Assembly: GCF_947495735.1 (NCBI RefSeq)
Contig: NZ_CANMAA010000001.1
Coordinates: 434,001 to 498,000 of the forward strand
DNA length: 64,000 nt
Origin: an uncultured Pseudokineococcus sp.
GTDB lineage: Bacteria > Actinomycetota > Actinomycetes > Actinomycetales > Quadrisphaeraceae
Direction of reading: 5' to 3'
A program made the position numbers and the translations under genes. The notes under the pieces are model-generated. The model saw only the letters and a list, made by a program, of their open reading frames with translations. It did not search any database and was not told where the DNA came from. How positions within the stretch are numbered: position 1 is the stretch's first letter; the number at the start of each line of letters is the position of its first letter. Below are positions 8,368 to 18,106 of the stretch, piece by piece.

Positions 8368-9908
8368 TGGGTCTGGGCGCCACGCGCGGCGTCGCGCTGG
8401 TCGGGATGGCGGGGGCGCTCGTCGACGTCGAGGCCTTCGTGACGCCGGGGCTGCCGGCCTTCGTCGTCACAGGCCTGCCGGACACCTCCCTCGGCCAGTC
8501 CCGCGACCGGGTGCGGGCCGCCCTGGCGGGGATCGGGTGCTCGCTGCCCTCCAAGCGGGTCACGGTCAACCTCTCCCCGGCGTCGCTGCCGAAGCAGGGG
8601 GCGGGGTTCGACCTGGCGGTGGCGGTGGCCGTGCTCGCGGCCGAGGGCGTCCTGGCGCGGGAGGTGGTGCGCGGCTGGACCCACCTCGGCGAGCTGGGGC
8701 TGGACGGGCGCCTGCGGCCGGTGCGCGGGGTGCTGCCGGCCGTGGTGGCCGCGGTGCGCGCCGGCTCGCCGCGCGTCGTCGTGCCGCAGGAGAACGCGGC
8801 GGAGGCCGAGCTCGTCCCGGGCGCCGAGGTGCGCCCGGCGTCCTCGCTCGCCGCCGTCGTCCGCGGGCACGGGGGCGAGGTCGACGGCGACTGCGACCCG
8901 GACGAGGACGCCCCGGCGCGGCCCCCGGCGCCCGCCGCGGCGCCGCCCCGGCTCGACCTGGCGGACGTCGCCGGCCAGGCAGAGGCCCGGCGCGCCGTCG
9001 AGGTGGCCGCGGCGGGAGGGCACCACCTGCTGCTCGTCGGCCCACCGGGGGCGGGCAAGACCATGCTGGCGGCGCGCCTGCCCGGGCTGCTGCCGGACCT
9101 CGGCGACGAGGAGGCGGTCGAGGTGACGGCCGTGCACTCGGTCGCCGGCACCTTCGACGCCGCGGGCGGGCTCCTGCGCCGCCCGCCCTTCGAGGACCCG
9201 CACCACACGGCGACGACGCCGTCGGTGGTCGGGGGCGGCAGCGGCGTGGTGCGTCCCGGCGCGGCCTCCCGCGCCCACCGCGGCGTGCTGTTCCTGGACG
9301 AGGCGCCCGAGTTCCGCAAGGACGTCCTGGAGGCGCTGCGGCAGCCGCTCGAGCACGGGAGCCTGGTCATCGCCCGCGCGGGGGGCGCGGCGCGCTACCC
9401 CGCGCGGTTCCAGCTCGTCATGGCCGCCAACCCCTGCCCGTGCGGCCGGGCCAGCGGGCGCGGCGAGGCCTGCAGCTGCGCCCCGCTGGAGCGGCGGCGC
9501 TACCTCTCGCGCCTGTCGGGGCCGCTGCTCGACCGCGTGGACCTGCAGGTGGAGGTGACCGCGCCCTCGCGAGCCGCGCTGGCCGTGGGGGCCGAGGGCG
9601 AGACGACGGCCGTCGTCGCGGCGCGGGTGCGCTCCGCCCGGGCGGCCCAGCTGGCGCGGCTCGAGGGCTCCGGGGCCCGGTGCAACGGCGAGGCGCCGGG
9701 AGCGCTGCTGCGGGGGCCCCTGCGGCTCCCGGCGGCCGTGGTCGGCGACCTGGACGCCGCCCTCGACCGGGGCCGGCTGACCGTGCGCGGCTACGACCGC
9801 GTCCTGCGGACCGCGTGGACCCTCGCCGACCTCGACGGCGCCCGCGCGCCCGACCGCGACCACGTGGGCGCCGCCCTGCTCCTGCGCCTGCGCGGGCGGG
9901 CCGCGTGA
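8367..9908 (+). CDS. comM: YifB/ComM family Mg-chelatase-like ATPase
   Basis: AAA+ protein of 513 residues. The N-terminal Lon-S5-like domain (GLPDTSLGQSRDRVRAAL, VNLSPASLPKQGAGFDLAVA) is followed by a Mg-chelatase AAA+ module with Walker A GPPGAGKTM near residue 225, Walker B GVLFLDEAPEF and the MAANPCPCG segment. A cysteine cluster (NPCPCG ... CSC) matches the ComM family. In Vibrio and other species ComM is a hexameric helicase that promotes branch migration during natural transformation. It overlaps yraN at the start (ATGA) and dprA at the end (GTGA). Confidence 0.95.
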   Translation: MGLGATRGVALVGMAGALVDVEAFVTPGLPAFVVTGLPDTSLGQSRDRVRAALAGIGCSLPSKRVTVNLSPASLPKQGAGFDLAVAVAVLAAEGVLAREVVRGWTHLGELGLDGRLRPVRGVLPAVVAAVRAGSPRVVVPQENAAEAELVPGAEVRPASSLAAVVRGHGGEVDGDCDPDEDAPARPPAPAAAPPRLDLADVAGQAEARRAVEVAAAGGHHLLLVGPPGAGKTMLAARLPGLLPDLGDEEAVEVTAVHSVAGTFDAAGGLLRRPPFEDPHHTATTPSVVGGGSGVVRPGAASRAHRGVLFLDEAPEFRKDVLEALRQPLEHGSLVIARAGGAARYPARFQLVMAANPCPCGRASGRGEACSCAPLERRRYLSRLSGPLLDRVDLQVEVTAPSRAALAVGAEGETTAVVAARVRSARAAQLARLEGSGARCNGEAPGALLRGPLRLPAAVVGDLDAALDRGRLTVRGYDRVLRTAWTLADLDGARAPDRDHVGAALLLRLRGRAA

Positions 9909-11164
9909 GCGCCCGGGACGGCGGGTCCGGGCAGGGGCGGCTCCCCGGGGTGCAGCCGGCTGCGCCCGCGTGGGCGGCCGAGGACCGTTGGGCGCGCGCG
10001 GCGTGGAGCCGGCTCGCCGAGCCCGGGGACGCGGTGGCGGCGGCCCTGCGGGTCGCGCTCGGACCGGTGGCCGCGCTCGACGTCGTGCTCGGCGGCGCCT
10101 CCGACGCCCCGGAGCTGCCCGGCGAGGCGGGGACGCCGCGGGCCCGCGCGGCGCTGCGGGCGGGCCTGGAGCGGTGGAGGCCCCGGGTGCAGGGCCTGGA
10201 CCCCCGGCGCGACGCCGACGCGCTCGCCCGGCTGGGCGGGCGCGTGGTCGTCCCGGGGGACGAGGAGTGGCCGCGCCGCCTCGACGACCTGGGGGAGGCC
10301 TGCCCGCCGTGCCTGTGGGTGCGGGGGACCGGCGCGCTCGGGCCCCTCGTGGAGCGCTCCGCGGCGCTGGTGGGCTCGCGGGCCTCGTCGGCCTACGGCG
10401 AGCACGTGGCCGCCGAGCTCGCCGCGGGGCTCGTCGAGCGCGGGGTCGCCGTCGTCTCCGGTGGGGCGTTCGGCATCGACGCCGCCGCCCACCGCGCCGC
10501 GCTCGCCGTCGGCGGCGCCACCGTCGCGGTGCTGGCGTGCGGGGTCGACCGCGCCTACCCGGTGGCCCACGAGGCGCTGCTCGCCCGCATCGCCGACGAG
10601 CACGTGGTCGTGGCCGAGCAGCCGCCCGGGGCGGCCCCGACGCGCTGGCGCTTCCTGGAGCGCAACCGGCTGATCGCCGCGGCGTCGTCGGCCGTCGTGG
10701 TCGTCGAGGCCGCGTGGCGCTCGGGCGCCCTGAGCACGGCGACGCGGGCGGCGGCGCTCCTGAGGCCGCTCGGGGCCGTCCCCGGGCCCGTCACCTCGAG
10801 CACCTCCGCGGGCTGCCACCGCGTCCTGCGCGAGCTCCAGGCCACCTGCGTCACGGACGCGGCCGAGGTGGTCGAGCTCGTCGACGCAGCCTCCGGCGCG
10901 GTGGTCCCCGTCCCGGTCGAGCGGGAGAGGTCCGGGCGCGGGCGGCCCCTGGAGGGGCTCGAGGGAGACGACCTGCGCGTCGCCGACGCCCTGCCGGTGC
11001 GGCGCGGCGCTCCCGTCGCGTCGGTCGCCCGCGCCGCCGGGCTGTCCGAGCGCACGGTCGTCGCCTGCCTCGGCCGGCTCTCGCTGAGCGGTCACGCGGA
11101 GGAGGTCGGCGCCGACGAGCGGGGTTCGCTGTGGCGGCGCGCCGCGAGCGGCAGGGGCGGGTGA
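9905..11164 (+). CDS. dprA: DNA-processing protein DprA
   Basis: DprA/Smf family protein of 419 residues, which loads RecA onto incoming single-stranded DNA. The Rossmann-like core shows [50 protein letters not shown] and [12 protein letters not shown]. The N-terminal helical part and a C-terminal winged-helix-like region ([23 protein letters not shown]) are both present. The GTG start overlaps the comM stop. Since most actinobacteria keep dprA without obvious natural competence, its role may be general recombination. Confidence 0.95.
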   Translation: MSARDGGSGQGRLPGVQPAAPAWAAEDRWARAAWSRLAEPGDAVAAALRVALGPVAALDVVLGGASDAPELPGEAGTPRARAALRAGLERWRPRVQGLDPRRDADALARLGGRVVVPGDEEWPRRLDDLGEACPPCLWVRGTGALGPLVERSAALVGSRASSAYGEHVAAELAAGLVERGVAVVSGGAFGIDAAAHRAALAVGGATVAVLACGVDRAYPVAHEALLARIADEHVVVAEQPPGAAPTRWRFLERNRLIAAASSAVVVVEAAWRSGALSTATRAAALLRPLGAVPGPVTSSTSAGCHRVLRELQATCVTDAAEVVELVDAASGAVVPVPVERERSGRGRPLEGLEGDDLRVADALPVRRGAPVASVARAAGLSERTVVACLGRLSLSGHAEEVGADERGSLWRRAASGRGG

Positions 11165-11345
11165 GCGTCGGGGCCGCGCGGGGCGGCGGGGCCGTGCGGG
11201 GCCGGGCGGGGCTGAGCGGCCCGGTGGACGAGGGCTGGTCCGCGGGGCCGGCGCAGGGGGGCGGCGTGCGAGGCCGGTGTGCAGGGCGAGACGCGGGCGG
11301 GGTCCGCCCCTTGCCCCGGGCGCGGGGGTGCGTCAGCGTGGCGGG

Positions 11346-12566
11346 GTGAGCCCCTCCGACGCGCCGTCGAGCGCCCCGGCCCCGCGGGGACCGGTGCCCG
11401 GAGAGCCGCGCCCGGACCGGGGAGGGGAGCCGGGGGACGGGACGCCGGGGGACGGGGCGGCGCAGGACGGGGCGGCGCAGGACGGGGCGGCGCAGGACGG
11501 GGCGGCGCAGGACGGGGCGGCGCAGGACGGGACGGCGCAGGACGGGGCGCCAGGGGGCGGGCCACCGCAGGAGGGGGCACCGGACGGTGAGGGCGCCGGC
11601 GCGCTGAGCCCTGCGGCGGAGTCGCTGCTCGCGGGCTTCACCACCCACCTGGCCGTCGAGCGGGGGCGCTCGCCCCACACGGTGCGCGCCTACGCCGGTG
11701 ACGTCCGCGACCTGCTCCGCGCCAGCGCGGCCCGCGGCGCCGAGGACCCGCGAGACCTGGACCTCGCCCTGCTCCGCTCGTGGCTGGCGGGTGCCGGTCC
11801 GGGCTCGCCGACCAGCAGCCGCCCGTCCGCCCGCCCGCCGGCCCGTCCGCCCGCCCGCCCGCACGCCCGGGCCACGACGGCGCGGCGCGCCGCCTCGGCC
11901 CGCGCCTTCACCGCGTGGCTCGCCCGCACCGGCGAGGTCGACGCCGACGCCGGGGCCCGACTGCGATCGCCGCGCACGGGCGGGTCGCTGCCCGGGGTGC
12001 TGGCGGCCGGGGCCGTCGCGCAGGTGCTCGCCGCCGCGGCGGAGGCGGCCGAGGACGGGGACCCGGCCGCGCTGCGGGACGCCGCGGCCCTGGAGCTGCT
12101 GTACGCCACGGGGGTCCGGGTCGGGGAGCTGGTCGGGCTCGACGTCCACGACGTGGACCGCACGCGCTGGACCGTCCGGGTGATGGGCAAGGGCGCCAAG
12201 GAGCGCGTCGTGCCCTACGGGGCGCCGGCGGACGCGGCCGTCGGGCGCTGGCTCGAGCGCGGACGGCCAGTGCTGGCGGGGCCGCGCAGCGCCGGGGCGC
12301 TCCTCCTCGGGGTCCGGGGAGGGCGCTGGGACCAGCGCGCGGCTCGAGATGTCGTCCAACGGATCAGTGCGAAAGTTGCGTCACGACACGTCACTCCACA
12401 TACCCTGCGTCACAGTGCCGCGACACACCTGCTCGACGGAGGGGCTGATCTGAGGAGCGTGCAGGAGCTGCTGGGCCATGCCAGCCTCGCCACGACGCAG
12501 CTGTACACGCACGTGTCGGTGGAGCGCCTGCGATCCAGCTACCACCAGGCGCACCCCCGCGCCTGA
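11346..12566 (+). CDS. xerC: Tyrosine recombinase XerC
   Basis: Site-specific recombinase that resolves chromosome dimers at dif with XerD. The catalytic set is present: Arg in ATGVRVGEL, Lys in [27 protein letters not shown] with His and Tyr. The SAM-like N-domain has [19 protein letters not shown]. At 406 aa it is about 100 longer than usual. The excess is an N-terminal Gly/Asp/Ala/Gln repeat tract (bases 11451-11540) and an Arg/Pro-rich stretch (11815-11870) inside the N-domain. GTG 11346 is the likeliest start, with a weak Shine-Dalgarno. Codons at 12346-12432 are unusually AT-rich. The dprA-xerC-whiG synteny argues against a phage integrase. Confidence 0.9.
   Translation: MSPSDAPSSAPAPRGPVPGEPRPDRGGEPGDGTPGDGAAQDGAAQDGAAQDGAAQDGAAQDGTAQDGAPGGGPPQEGAPDGEGAGALSPAAESLLAGFTTHLAVERGRSPHTVRAYAGDVRDLLRASAARGAEDPRDLDLALLRSWLAGAGPGSPTSSRPSARPPARPPARPHARATTARRAASARAFTAWLARTGEVDADAGARLRSPRTGGSLPGVLAAGAVAQVLAAAAEAAEDGDPAALRDAAALELLYATGVRVGELVGLDVHDVDRTRWTVRVMGKGAKERVVPYGAPADAAVGRWLERGRPVLAGPRSAGALLLGVRGGRWDQRAARDVVQRISAKVASRHVTPHTLRHSAATHLLDGGADLRSVQELLGHASLATTQLYTHVSVERLRSSYHQAHPRA
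11451..11540 (+). repeat. Six 15-bp tandem repeats inside xerC
   Basis: Five perfect copies of GACGGGGCGGCGCAG (11451-11525) and a sixth with one change (11526-11540), flanked by degenerate copies. The repeat is in frame and codes for DGAAQ five times, then DGTAQ. Copy number could change without breaking the frame. It lies before the recombinase domains. Confidence 0.93.
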
Positions 12567-12647
12567 GCCCGCCGCACCACGTCACGCACCACCCGCGAGC
12601 GCCCCGGAGCACCCGGGGTCCGAGGAACCAGAGGCCGAGGAGAGCAC

Positions 12648-13541
12648 GTGAGCCAGCGCACGCCCTCGCCGGGACGGCGACCCGCCGCCCCGACGCAGGA
12701 GCGCCGGGGAGCCGGCGCCGGTCCGGGGACCCCTGTCGAGGACGACGACGACGTCGACCGTCCCCTGACGCCGGCGGAGGAGGCGGAGGCGGCCGTCCGA
12801 GAGCTGTGGGTGCGCTTCAAGACCACGGGGGACGCCGCGGTCCGCGAGCGCCTGATCCTCCACTACTCGCCGCTCGTGAAGTTCGTCGCCGGCCGCGTCG
12901 GGGTGGGCCTGCCGTCCAACGTGGAGCAGGCCGACCTGGTCTCCTACGGGGTCTTCGGCCTCATCGACGCGATCGAGAAGTACGACCTCGAGCGCGCGAT
13001 CAAGTTCGAGACCTACGCGATCCAGCGCATCCGCGGCGCCATCATCGACGAGCTGCGCGCCCTGGACTGGATCCCGCGCTCGGTGCGCAGCAAGGCGCGC
13101 GAGGTGGAGAAGACCTACGCCGAGCTCGAGGCCCGCCTGCACCGCACGCCGACCGAGCCCGAGGTCGCGGCGCAGATGGACATCCCGCTCAAGGACCTCC
13201 ACCACATCTTCAGCCAGGTCTCCTACGTGAACCTCGTCGCCCTCGACGAGCTGATGAGCGGGGGCGAGAAGGGCGACAGCCTCTCGCTGGGCGAGACGCT
13301 CGAGGACACCCGGGCCGAGGACCCGGTGCTCGCCTTCGAGGGCGAGGAGACGAAGTTCCTCCTCGCCCGGGCGATCGACCAGCTCTCCGAGCGGGAGAAG
13401 ATCGTCGTGACGCTCTACTACTACGAGAACATGACGCTCGCCGAGATCGGGCGCATCCTCGGCGTGACCGAGTCGCGGATCTGCCAGATGCACTCCAAGG
13501 CGGTCCTGCAGCTGCGGACCAAGCTGGCCGACGTCAGCTGA
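12648..13541 (+). CDS. whiG: WhiG/FliA-type RNA polymerase sigma factor
   Basis: Sigma-28 family factor of 297 residues. Region 2 ([38 protein letters not shown]), region 3 ([25 protein letters not shown]) and region 4 ([28 protein letters not shown]) are complete. In Streptomyces WhiG commits aerial hyphae to sporulation; in motile actinobacteria the orthologue drives flagellar genes. Which role applies here cannot be told. The N-terminal ~45 residues are disordered and acidic. GTG start follows GGAGAGCAC. The xerC-whiG order is conserved in actinobacteria. Confidence 0.94.
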   Translation: MSQRTPSPGRRPAAPTQERRGAGAGPGTPVEDDDDVDRPLTPAEEAEAAVRELWVRFKTTGDAAVRERLILHYSPLVKFVAGRVGVGLPSNVEQADLVSYGVFGLIDAIEKYDLERAIKFETYAIQRIRGAIIDELRALDWIPRSVRSKAREVEKTYAELEARLHRTPTEPEVAAQMDIPLKDLHHIFSQVSYVNLVALDELMSGGEKGDSLSLGETLEDTRAEDPVLAFEGEETKFLLARAIDQLSEREKIVVTLYYYENMTLAEIGRILGVTESRICQMHSKAVLQLRTKLADVS

Positions 13542-13599
13542 CGCCCGCCGCCGTGCAGCCCGCCGCCGCGGCGGTGCCGGGCTCCCCGCCGGTGCGCGC

Positions 13600-14316
13600 T
13601 CAGCGCACGGCCAGGGGCAGGAGGACGGGCGGTGCGGGCGGCCCCAGCAGGGCCAGCGGGTCGAGGTAGACGGCGTCCGTCCCCCTCCCGCGGCGCACGC
13701 CCCAGTGCAGGCAGCCGGGCGGGCAGTGCCCTCCGACCAGCCGCGCCACGGCCTCGCCGCGACGGACCGCGGCCCCGACGGGCAGCAGCGGCTGGACCGG
13801 CTCGAGCGTCGTCCGCAGGTCGCCGTCGTGCTCGAGCACGACGACGCCGCGGTCGACGACCGTGCCGGCGAAGCCGACGACGCCGTCGGACGGGGCGAGG
13901 ACGAGGTCCCCCGCTCCCGCAGCCAGGTCGACGCCGCGGTGACCGGGTGACCACCGCTGCAGCGGGGCGACGAAGGGGCGCAGCACCGCGGGCTCGCCGG
14001 GCAGCGGCCACTCCCAGCCCCGCGCAGCCCGGGCGGGGACCGGGCGCGCGGCGGCGGGCGTCCCCGGGCTCGTGGCGGGGGCTGTCCCCGGGTGCGTGGC
14101 GGCGGGGGCGGCGACGGGCGCGGGGCGCTGGTGGACGGCGCCCTCGTCGGGCGCGGCGCGCGCGGCCGGCGCGGTGCCCGCGACGACCAGGAGGGCCGCG
14201 CCCGCCGCGCCCACCAGGCGACGCCGCCGGGAACGACGCCGCAGGGAGCGACGCGGCTGCGGCCCGGCGCGGCGCGCCGGTCGCCGAGGCGGGGAGGACG
14301 GGGGGCGGGAGGGCAT
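13600..14316 (-). CDS. M23 family metallopeptidase (LytM domain), secreted
   Basis: Peptidoglycan endopeptidase-like protein of 238 residues. An Arg-rich N-terminus leads into a hydrophobic signal segment (LVGAAGAALLVVAGTAPAARA) with a likely AxA cleavage site. A Pro/Ala linker follows, then the LytM domain: PLQRWSPGHRGVDLAAGAG (His and Asp zinc ligands), GVVGFAGTVVDRG and CLHWGVRRG (third ligand region). The usual HxHxE is reduced to HWG, a common variant. The ATG at 14316 is chosen; a GTG directly before it is equivalent. It is convergent with whiG and divergent from rpsB. Confidence 0.87.
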   Translation of the reverse strand: MPSRPPSSPPRRPARRAGPQPRRSLRRRSRRRRLVGAAGAALLVVAGTAPAARAAPDEGAVHQRPAPVAAPAATHPGTAPATSPGTPAAARPVPARAARGWEWPLPGEPAVLRPFVAPLQRWSPGHRGVDLAAGAGDLVLAPSDGVVGFAGTVVDRGVVVLEHDGDLRTTLEPVQPLLPVGAAVRRGEAVARLVGGHCPPGCLHWGVRRGRGTDAVYLDPLALLGPPAPPVLLPLAVR

Positions 14317-14857
14317 CACCCCGGCAGCCTCTGCCGCGGACGAGCGGATCCGGTGCCGGGAGCCGCACCCTGGGGACGAGCGGGGGCTCCCGGGAGGCTG
14401 TGGGCTCCGGTCGGACAGCCGGGCTCCGGTGAGCGGTGGCCTCCGGTCCGACGGGGCCGGCGAGCTCCTGGTGCCGGCTCTGGTCGGACTCCGGTCGACG
14501 GCTCCGACCGGGCCCCTGGTCCGCAGCCCCGGTGAGCGGCTGGTCGCCGGCCCCGGTCACGGGGGCCACGCCGGCGGGCGGACGGCAGGGGCGCCGGTGA
14601 TGCGGTCGCCGGTGCTGCGGGCCCCGGTGCTGCGACGGCGCGGCCGGGTCGGGGGAGGAGCTACCCTTGCCGCGGGGCCGGTCCGCGCCGGCCTACTTCG
14701 CGCGCCCGCAGACCACCGCACCTGGTGGTGGCGCACCTCCCGGTCCGGGCCGCACCGCGGCCCGGGGCAGGTGCGCCGCGGGTGCCAGGGCGGGGCCCGC
14801 ACGGGGCGCCGCGACCAACCGGAGCCGCGCACCAGCGCGGCGTGAGAGGAAACACCC
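14317..14857. other. 541-base gap with degenerate CTCCGGT repeats and rpsB leader
   Basis: No gene is supported here. From about 14395 to 14640 the sequence is a low-complexity mosaic of short GCTCCGGT / GCCCCGGT / GTGCTGCG units; CCGGTGAGCGG occurs near 14426 and again near 14529. TACCCT at 14662-14667 resembles an actinobacterial -10 hexamer and would give an rpsB leader of about 185 bases, in which CCACC(GCACC)GGTGG can form a small hairpin near 14713. The repeat tract may be promoter-distal spacer. Confidence 0.5.
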
Positions 14858-15823
14858 ATGGCCGTCGTCACGATGCGCCAGCTGCTGGAGAGCGGTGTCC
14901 ACTTCGGGCACCAGACCCGCCGCTGGAACCCCAAGATGAAGCGCTTCATCTTCACCGAGCGCAACGGCATCTACATCATCGACCTGCAGCAGTCGCTGAC
15001 CTACATCGACCGCGCCTACGAGTTCGTGCGCGAGACCGTCGCGCACGGCGGCACGGTGCTGTTCGTCGGGACGAAGAAGCAGGCGCAGGAGCCGCTCGCC
15101 GAGCAGGCCACCCGCGTGGGCATGCCCTACGTGAACCAGCGCTGGCTGGGCGGGATGCTGACCAACTTCCAGACGGTCAGCAAGCGCCTCGCGCGCATGA
15201 AGGAGCTCGACCTCGTCGACTTCGACGACGTCGCCGCCAGCGGGCGGACGAAGAAGGAGCTCCTCATGATGCGCCGCGAGAAGGAGAAGCTCGACCGCAC
15301 GCTCGGCGGCATCCGCGACATGGCCCGGACCCCCAGCGCGGTGTGGATCGTGGACACGAACAAGGAGCACCTCGCCGTCGACGAGGCGCGCAAGCTCAAC
15401 ATCCCGATCGTCGCGATCCTCGACACGAACTGCGACCCCGACAGCGTCGACTTCCGGATCCCCGGCAACGACGACGCCATCCGCTCCGTGACGCTGCTGA
15501 CGCGCGTCGTGGCCGACGCCGTGGCCGCCGGCCTCATGGAGCGCGCGGGCGGCGGCCAGCGCGAGGGCGCCTCGGCGTCCGAGCCGCTGGCGGCGTGGGA
15601 GCAGGAGCTGCTCGCGCAGGGCCCGGACCAGTCCGGCGCCTCCGAGGGCCACGCGGCCCGTGGGACCGACGCGGAGGCCACGGCCGCCGAGGAGGTCAGC
15701 GACGTCGACGCCCAGGCGGTCGCCGAGTCGGCCGCCGAGGGCACCGAGAGCCCGCAGGCCGAGGTCGCCGAGCCCGCCCAGGACCCGCAGGCGCCCGCCG
15801 CCGAGGAGCCCGCGCAGGGCTGA
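14858..15823 (+). CDS. rpsB: 30S ribosomal protein S2
   Basis: Ribosomal protein uS2. It begins [26 protein letters not shown], the invariant S2 start, and continues with [34 protein letters not shown] and AILDTNCDP. At 321 aa it carries a C-terminal acidic Ala/Glu-rich extension of about 80 residues, typical of actinobacteria. The ATG follows GAGAGGAAACACCC. It is followed by a strong hairpin and then tsf, the universal rpsB-tsf pair. Confidence 0.98.
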   Translation: MAVVTMRQLLESGVHFGHQTRRWNPKMKRFIFTERNGIYIIDLQQSLTYIDRAYEFVRETVAHGGTVLFVGTKKQAQEPLAEQATRVGMPYVNQRWLGGMLTNFQTVSKRLARMKELDLVDFDDVAASGRTKKELLMMRREKEKLDRTLGGIRDMARTPSAVWIVDTNKEHLAVDEARKLNIPIVAILDTNCDPDSVDFRIPGNDDAIRSVTLLTRVVADAVAAGLMERAGGGQREGASASEPLAAWEQELLAQGPDQSGASEGHAARGTDAEATAAEEVSDVDAQAVAESAAEGTESPQAEVAEPAQDPQAPAAEEPAQG

Positions 15824-15880
15824 CCGGCCCCCGGACGGCGCCGCCCGCGCACGCCGCGGCGCTCCCGAGCTCGACCCCCG

Positions 15881-15919
15881 GCACCGGGGCGCCCTCCTCA
15901 CGGGAGGGCGCCCCGGTGC
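15881..15919 (+). terminator. 17-bp hairpin between rpsB and tsf
   Basis: Perfect 17-bp stem (GCACCGGGGCGCCCTCC, 15881-15897) with a 5-nt loop TCACG and right arm 15903-15919. It lies 57 bases after the rpsB stop and about 55 bases before tsf. Placed inside the rpsB-tsf operon without a U-tract, it probably attenuates rather than fully stops transcription, lowering EF-Ts relative to S2. Confidence 0.7.
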
Positions 15920-15974
15920 CGCGCCACGGGCTTCCCGCCCGGGTCCACCCCGCCTCCACCAGAGGAGAGAGCAC

Positions 15975-16808
15975 ATGGCGTACACCGCCGCAGACATCAA
16001 GAAGCTCCGCGAGTCGACCGGCGCGGGCATGCTCGACTGCAAGAAGGCCCTCGAGGAGTCCGACGGCGACCTCGCCGCGGCGCAGGAGTTCCTGCGTGTC
16101 AAGGGCCTCAAGGGCGTCACCAAGCGCGAGGGCCGCACGGCCTCCAACGGCCTCGTGGCCGCGTACGTCGACGGGGGCGTCGGCACGCTGGTCGAGGTCA
16201 ACTGCGAGACCGACTTCGTCGCCAAGGGCGACCGCTTCGGCGAGCTCGCCCAGCGCGTGCTCGACCAGGCCGTCGCCGTCGGCGCCACCGACGCGGCGTC
16301 GCTGCTGGCCTCCGACATGGGCGGCAAGACGGTCCAGGAGGTCCTCGACGAGGGCAACGCCTCGCTGGGCGAGAAGATCGAGGTCCAGCGCGTGGCGCGG
16401 GTCGAGGGCGACGAGGTCGTCTCCTACCTGCACCGCACGAGCCCCGACCTGCCCCCGCAGATCGGCGTCCTCGTGGCCGCCTCCGGCGAGCGCGCCGCCG
16501 AGGTCGGCCGGGACGTGGCCATGCACACCGCGGCCATGAGCCCCACCTTCCTCACCCGCGAGGAGGTCTCCGAGGAGGTCGTCGCCAGCGAGCGGCGCCT
16601 CGCCGAGGAGACGGCCCGCGAGGAGGGCCGCCCCGAGCAGGCCATGCCCAAGATCATCGAGGGCCGCGTCAACGGGTACTTCAAGGACAACGTCCTGCTC
16701 GAGCAGGGGTTCGCCAAGGAGAGCAAGAAGACCGTCGGCAAGTACGCCGAGGAGGCCGGGGTCCAGGTCACCGGCTTCGCGCGCTTCCGCGTCGGCGCCA
16801 CCGCCTGA
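15975..16808 (+). CDS. tsf: Elongation factor Ts
   Basis: Nucleotide exchange factor for EF-Tu. The UBA-like N-domain with [21 protein letters not shown] and the core [10 protein letters not shown] motif (EF-Tu contact) are clear, as are [22 protein letters not shown] and the C-terminal [10 protein letters not shown]. The 277 aa match the family. The ATG follows AGAGGAGAGAGCAC. An 18-bp hairpin downstream ends the operon. Confidence 0.98.
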   Translation: MAYTAADIKKLRESTGAGMLDCKKALEESDGDLAAAQEFLRVKGLKGVTKREGRTASNGLVAAYVDGGVGTLVEVNCETDFVAKGDRFGELAQRVLDQAVAVGATDAASLLASDMGGKTVQEVLDEGNASLGEKIEVQRVARVEGDEVVSYLHRTSPDLPPQIGVLVAASGERAAEVGRDVAMHTAAMSPTFLTREEVSEEVVASERRLAEETAREEGRPEQAMPKIIEGRVNGYFKDNVLLEQGFAKESKKTVGKYAEEAGVQVTGFARFRVGATA

Positions 16809-16829
16809 CGACGCCCCGCACCGCTGCCC

Positions 16830-16879
16830 GACGCAGCAGGGCCCGCCGTCCCCGAGGGGATGGCGGGCCCTGCTGCGTC
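16830..16879 (+). terminator. 18-bp hairpin after tsf
   Basis: Perfect 18-bp stem: GACGCAGCAGGGCCCGCC at 16830-16847 pairs with 16862-16879. The 14-nt apex is itself nearly palindromic (TCCCC/GGGGA). It starts 22 bases after the tsf stop and lies before the convergent hydrolase gene's 3' end at 16930, so it can serve both strands. Confidence 0.75.
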
Positions 16880-16929
16880 AGGGGCGGGTGGCGCCCGGAC
16901 GCGGACGGGCGAGGCGCCGGCCGAGGGCC

Positions 16930-17856
16930 TCAGGCGCCCGCGCCGCCGATCCCGGCCGCGTCGAGGAGCTCGAGGAGCGCGTCGGCGACCTGCTGCGGGG
17001 CCTCCAGGGGCACGAGGTGGCCGGAGCCGGGCACGACCACGAGCTCGGCGTCCGGGCGGTCCTCGTGCATCTCGCGGCCCCGCTCCGCCGGCGGCGTCGC
17101 CCCGTCCTGCTCGCCGAAGAGCAGGAGCACGGGCCCCGGGAAGCCCACCAGCGCCGCCGTCGTGTCCTGCCGGGCGGCCAGCGCGCGGCAGGTCCAGGCG
17201 ACGCCGGCCGGCCGCTGGCCCCGGATCATCGCGGTCACGCGCTCCACGAGGTCGGGCCTCTCGTCACGGGCGCGGGCGGACAGGCCCTCCTCGACCGAGC
17301 CCAGGACGGCGTCCAGCCCCTCGCTCCCCAGCACGCGCTCGGCGGTCTCGCGGCGCTCGCCGGGCTCGTCGGGAGGTCCGACGCGCGTCGTCGTGCTGAG
17401 GAGCGCCAGGCCGGCCACGCGCTCGGGCGCCCGCCCCGCCAGGGCCGTGGCCACGTACCCACCGGTCGAGATGCCCGCCACCACGGCCGACGAGGCGCCC
17501 TCGGCGTCCAGCAGCGCCAGCGCGCCGTCGACGGCCACCTCGAGCGAGGGGTCCCCGTCGGGCACCGGGGCGGCGCCGAGGCCGGGCAGGTCCGCCGCCA
17601 GCACCCGGCACCGCGACATCAGCAGGGGCACGACGTCGTCCCACGTCCTGCGGTCCAGCGGGAAGGCGTGCAGCAGGAGCACCACGGGCGCCCCGGGGCC
17701 GGGCCCCGGTGACGTCGTGCACGGCAGCGCGGCTGCCGAGGCCGCGGCGTCGGGGGGACCGGACGAGCCGACCCCGGCCTGCACGAGGGGACCGGCGGCG
17801 CCGTCCCCGGCACCCGACTCGTCCCGGGCCGGCTGGGGACCCTGCGGCTCCTGCAC
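16930..17856 (-). CDS. Alpha/beta hydrolase
   Basis: Alpha/beta-hydrolase fold protein of 308 residues. [20 protein letters not shown] contains the oxyanion-loop segment; the nucleophile elbow is [12 protein letters not shown] (Ser), the acid lies in [12 protein letters not shown] and the catalytic His in [13 protein letters not shown]. The order fits the 3-oxoadipate enol-lactonase/RsbQ-like group, but the substrate is not defined. The first ~55 residues are Gly/Ala/Pro-rich and likely disordered. GTG at 17856 has an excellent GGGAGGAG six bases upstream. It is divergent from pyrH and convergent with tsf, separated by a hairpin. Confidence 0.85.
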   Translation of the reverse strand: MQEPQGPQPARDESGAGDGAAGPLVQAGVGSSGPPDAAASAAALPCTTSPGPGPGAPVVLLLHAFPLDRRTWDDVVPLLMSRCRVLAADLPGLGAAPVPDGDPSLEVAVDGALALLDAEGASSAVVAGISTGGYVATALAGRAPERVAGLALLSTTTRVGPPDEPGERRETAERVLGSEGLDAVLGSVEEGLSARARDERPDLVERVTAMIRGQRPAGVAWTCRALAARQDTTAALVGFPGPVLLLFGEQDGATPPAERGREMHEDRPDAELVVVPGSGHLVPLEAPQQVADALLELLDAAGIGGAGA

Positions 17857-17915
17857 GGTGCGCTCCTCCCGCGGGGCGGTCCGCCCCCTGCTCGTCCCGG
17901 CTCCGCCCGCGGATC

Positions 17916-17925
17916 GGGCAGACTG
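17916..17925 (+). promoter_or_regulatory. GGGCAGACTG box upstream of pyrH
   Basis: One-base variant of the TGGCAGACTG boxes seen before rpsP and rplS, about 180 bases before the pyrH start in a divergent intergenic region. GGGCAGACCG near 18038 is a second partial copy. It is read as a possible -10 element; no -35 box is evident. Confidence 0.3.
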
Positions 17926-18106
17926 CCCCGGAGGCCGCCCAGCCCAGCACCCCGCGTCCCGCTGCGCCAGCGGACGAGGACCAGGTCCCGCGCCCGCCCG
18001 GGTCCGGCCCCGCGCGGACGGCCCGGCCCCCGGGCCGGGCAGACCGCACCGACCACCGACCGCCGCGCCTCCGCCCTGGACGCGCACGCCCCGAGGAGCC
18101 CCTCCC

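Noticed and set aside
11346-12566. Phage or genomic-island integrase
   Set aside because: The gene lies in the conserved dprA-xerC-whiG order with no att repeats or phage genes, so it is the chromosomal XerC.
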